Shown here one piece after another: positions 11,280 through 12,167 of a stretch of DNA of 12,167 bases. Both the position numbers and the translations under genes were made by a program. Each line of letters begins with the position of its first letter. The first letter of the stretch is position 1. A model generated the notes under the pieces. It was not told the DNA's origin, searched no databases, and was given only the letters and a program-made list of their open reading frames with translations. Source of the stretch: Dehalococcoidia bacterium (GTDB taxonomy: Bacteria; Chloroflexota; Dehalococcoidia; JACPQF01); contig JAUSEJ010000661.1 in assembly GCA_030650265.1 (NCBI GenBank), positions 1 through 12,167 on the forward strand, in the 5' to 3' direction.

Positions 11280-11298
11280 CCACGACGTTCTATCGTGG
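11280..11298 (-). other. Hairpin downstream of the tRNA-like gene
   Basis: CCACGA (11280-11285) and TCGTGG (11293-11298) form a perfect 6-bp stem with a 7-nt loop, 16 nt after the encoded CCA of the tRNA-like gene. There is no T tract, so RNA processing rather than termination is more likely. Confidence 0.45.
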
Positions 11299-11313
11299 TC
11301 TTCCCACAACTGT

Positions 11314-11407
11314 TGGTTGGGCACAGCCGGGAGTCGAACCCCGGCGGGATGTTAGCAATCCCCCTGGCCCGAAAGCCAGGGCACGGACCGACGTGCATCT
11401 GTGCCCA
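11314..11407 (-). tRNA. Non-canonical tRNA-like gene with long variable arm; anticodon not assignable
   Basis: On the minus strand, the acceptor arms TGGGCACAG and CTGTGCCCA can pair over 7-9 bp, followed by A and an encoded CCA (11316-11314). A D-like arm GCACG-TCGGTC-CGTGC contains the GG of a D loop. The T arm has the standard TTCGACT loop within GCCGGG...CCCGGC, but with one extra G on the 5' side. Two hairpins lie between them: CCTGG-CTTTCGGG-CCAGG, whose loop is 8 nt (or 6), and GGGAT-TGCTAAC-ATCCC, which may be a long variable arm. Position 8 is not U. The class II-like length (94 nt) recalls Ser, Leu or Sec tRNAs. It begins 6 nt after the stop of the coiled-coil gene and is likely co-transcribed. 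It could be degenerate. Confidence 0.65.
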
Positions 11408-11413
11408 TTTGAA

Positions 11414-11884
11414 CTAGGTCGGCCCTTCACCGCTCATCGCCCGGCCTAATTTGAGGATAGCCTCCGCGAATATCGGGTATGACCCTGGGGAGTTGACGTA
11501 TTCTCGATGCACCAGAGCCCCTAGTTCGTGTGCAGCCTCTTCGAGTGTAGCTATGTGCTCTGCAAGATATTTGGCCCGTATCTCCGTCACCTCCAACTGC
11601 TTGAGCACCGCGGCCTTTTCCTGCTGAAGGATGACCATCTCGGCCACTTCGTCAAAGGTGGCGATTCGCTTCTTACCCTCTGCTAGGTCTCGGAATGCCT
11701 GCTCCAGAACCTCTACCCGCTGTTGGGCTGCTATCCCCTGACGAGCTAGTGCAATCAACCTGCGCATACAGCCCGCGTCGACTCGGTGCACATTATCGGT
11801 CCCGAAGAGGTACTTCGCTTCCTGCTCGATCTTGTCCAGCCACTCCAGGTTGATCTCGGCAATCAGGTCTGGCTTATCGTTCAT
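11414..11884 (-). CDS. Coiled-coil protein (156 aa)
   Basis: ATG 11884 has AGGAG 8 nt upstream. In-frame codons further upstream overlap the Cys-rich gene and are not used. The sequence is helical nearly throughout, with heptad-like stretches (EWLDKIEQEAKYLFG, RVEVLEQAFRDLAEGKKR, VILQQEKAAVLKQLEV, LAEHIATLEEAAHELG), so it likely forms a coiled coil or helical bundle. An ALVHREYVNSPGSYP segment precedes the last helix. No family was recognised; similar small proteins are common early genes of phages. Function unknown. Confidence 0.78.
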   Translation of the reverse strand: MNDKPDLIAEINLEWLDKIEQEAKYLFGTDNVHRVDAGCMRRLIALARQGIAAQQRVEVLEQAFRDLAEGKKRIATFDEVAEMVILQQEKAAVLKQLEVTEIRAKYLAEHIATLEEAAHELGALVHREYVNSPGSYPIFAEAILKLGRAMSGEGPT

Positions 11885-11894
11885 ACACTTTCTC

Positions 11895-12167
11895 CTAGCA
11901 GGAAGCCTCGTGTGGGCAGAAATCACACGTCTCTGTGCCACCCGCCTTCGGTTGATGGGGGCAGCACATGGGGCAGAATGTGTCATCGTCAAGACCTCGG
12001 CCACCGCAACATTCGCAGGCGGACTCCCGTGCATTGTCGCACCGCATGTCCACCAGGAAGTGCTCCGTACATCGCCACCCAGCTTCGAGATATGCCAGGC
12101 ATCCGGTCGCCTGCTCGTCGCACCCCGCGTGCTCACAGGGCGGTGGGGTGAAGGGTATCTCGTGATA
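11895..12167 (-). CDS. Cys-rich zinc-binding protein, N-terminus cut by window edge
   Basis: The frame is open from the right edge to a TAG at 11895-11897, giving 90 visible residues. It is very rich in Cys: CEHAGC, GWRCTEHF, ACECCGGRG (DnaJ-like CxxCxGxG), FCPMCC and CDFCPHEASC. Several zinc sites are therefore likely. The spacing CxxCGGxG plus CPxC recalls the small zinc-knuckle protein at 1006-1152. The coiled-coil gene follows 10 bp downstream. No function is known, and the start codon lies beyond the window. Confidence 0.7.
   Translation of the reverse strand, partial: YHEIPFTPPPCEHAGCDEQATGCLAYLEAGWRCTEHFLVDMRCDNARESACECCGGRGLDDDTFCPMCCPHQPKAGGTETCDFCPHEASC

Noticed and set aside
1..12167. 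CRISPR array, rRNA or insertion sequence
   Set aside because: No regularly spaced repeats, no rRNA-like segments and no transposase were seen on reading both strands.

Overview
The window reads as part of a double-stranded DNA bacteriophage genome, free or integrated, probably from an uncultivated source. Supporting signs are a peptidoglycan-degrading lysin, a replication initiator next to a DnaC-type helicase loader, two stand-alone DNA methyltransferases, an HNH endonuclease, a VRR-NUC nuclease, a tRNA-like gene, and many very small genes that overlap as ATGA or GTGA. No integrase, terminase, capsid or tail gene is visible. Base composition is moderately GC-rich, with a more AT-rich patch at about 3840-4440. 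The host cannot be fixed from sequence. Most genes carry strong AGGAG-type ribosome binding sites, but two promoters are placed as if they drive leaderless mRNAs.

Layout: a short rightward block (1-1571) ends the lysis region. It holds the C-terminal part of a lysin, an amidase domain in the -1 frame joined to it by what looks like a programmed frameshift signal, a 48-residue zinc-knuckle protein and a 105-residue Cys-rich protein. A strong hairpin at 1591-1624 closes it. Everything to the right (1650-12167) is leftward.

Read in the direction of transcription, from right to left, the leftward part starts with a Cys-rich protein cut by the window edge and a coiled-coil protein. Next come a non-canonical tRNA-like gene, a 79-residue phage protein and a DPPY-type methyltransferase. 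The stretch around these last two genes carries three copies of an 18-bp repeat. A TTGACA/TAGAAT promoter and a palindrome then lead into the replication block: a small HTH-like protein, the initiator with internal iteron-like repeats, and the helicase loader. After that comes a tightly coupled run of small, often zinc-binding proteins, with a VRR-NUC nuclease and a nucleoside deoxyribosyltransferase-like protein. A secreted 3D-domain protein follows, with two membrane-peptide ORFs nested in another frame. Last is a separately promoted zinc-ribbon/HNH cassette in front of a second methyltransferase (TSPPY type) and two small hypothetical genes.

The most notable signals are the dnaX-like -1 frameshift cassette in the lysin, the pair of promoters with identical leaderless geometry, the nested membrane ORFs, the odd tRNA and the intergenic repeat family.
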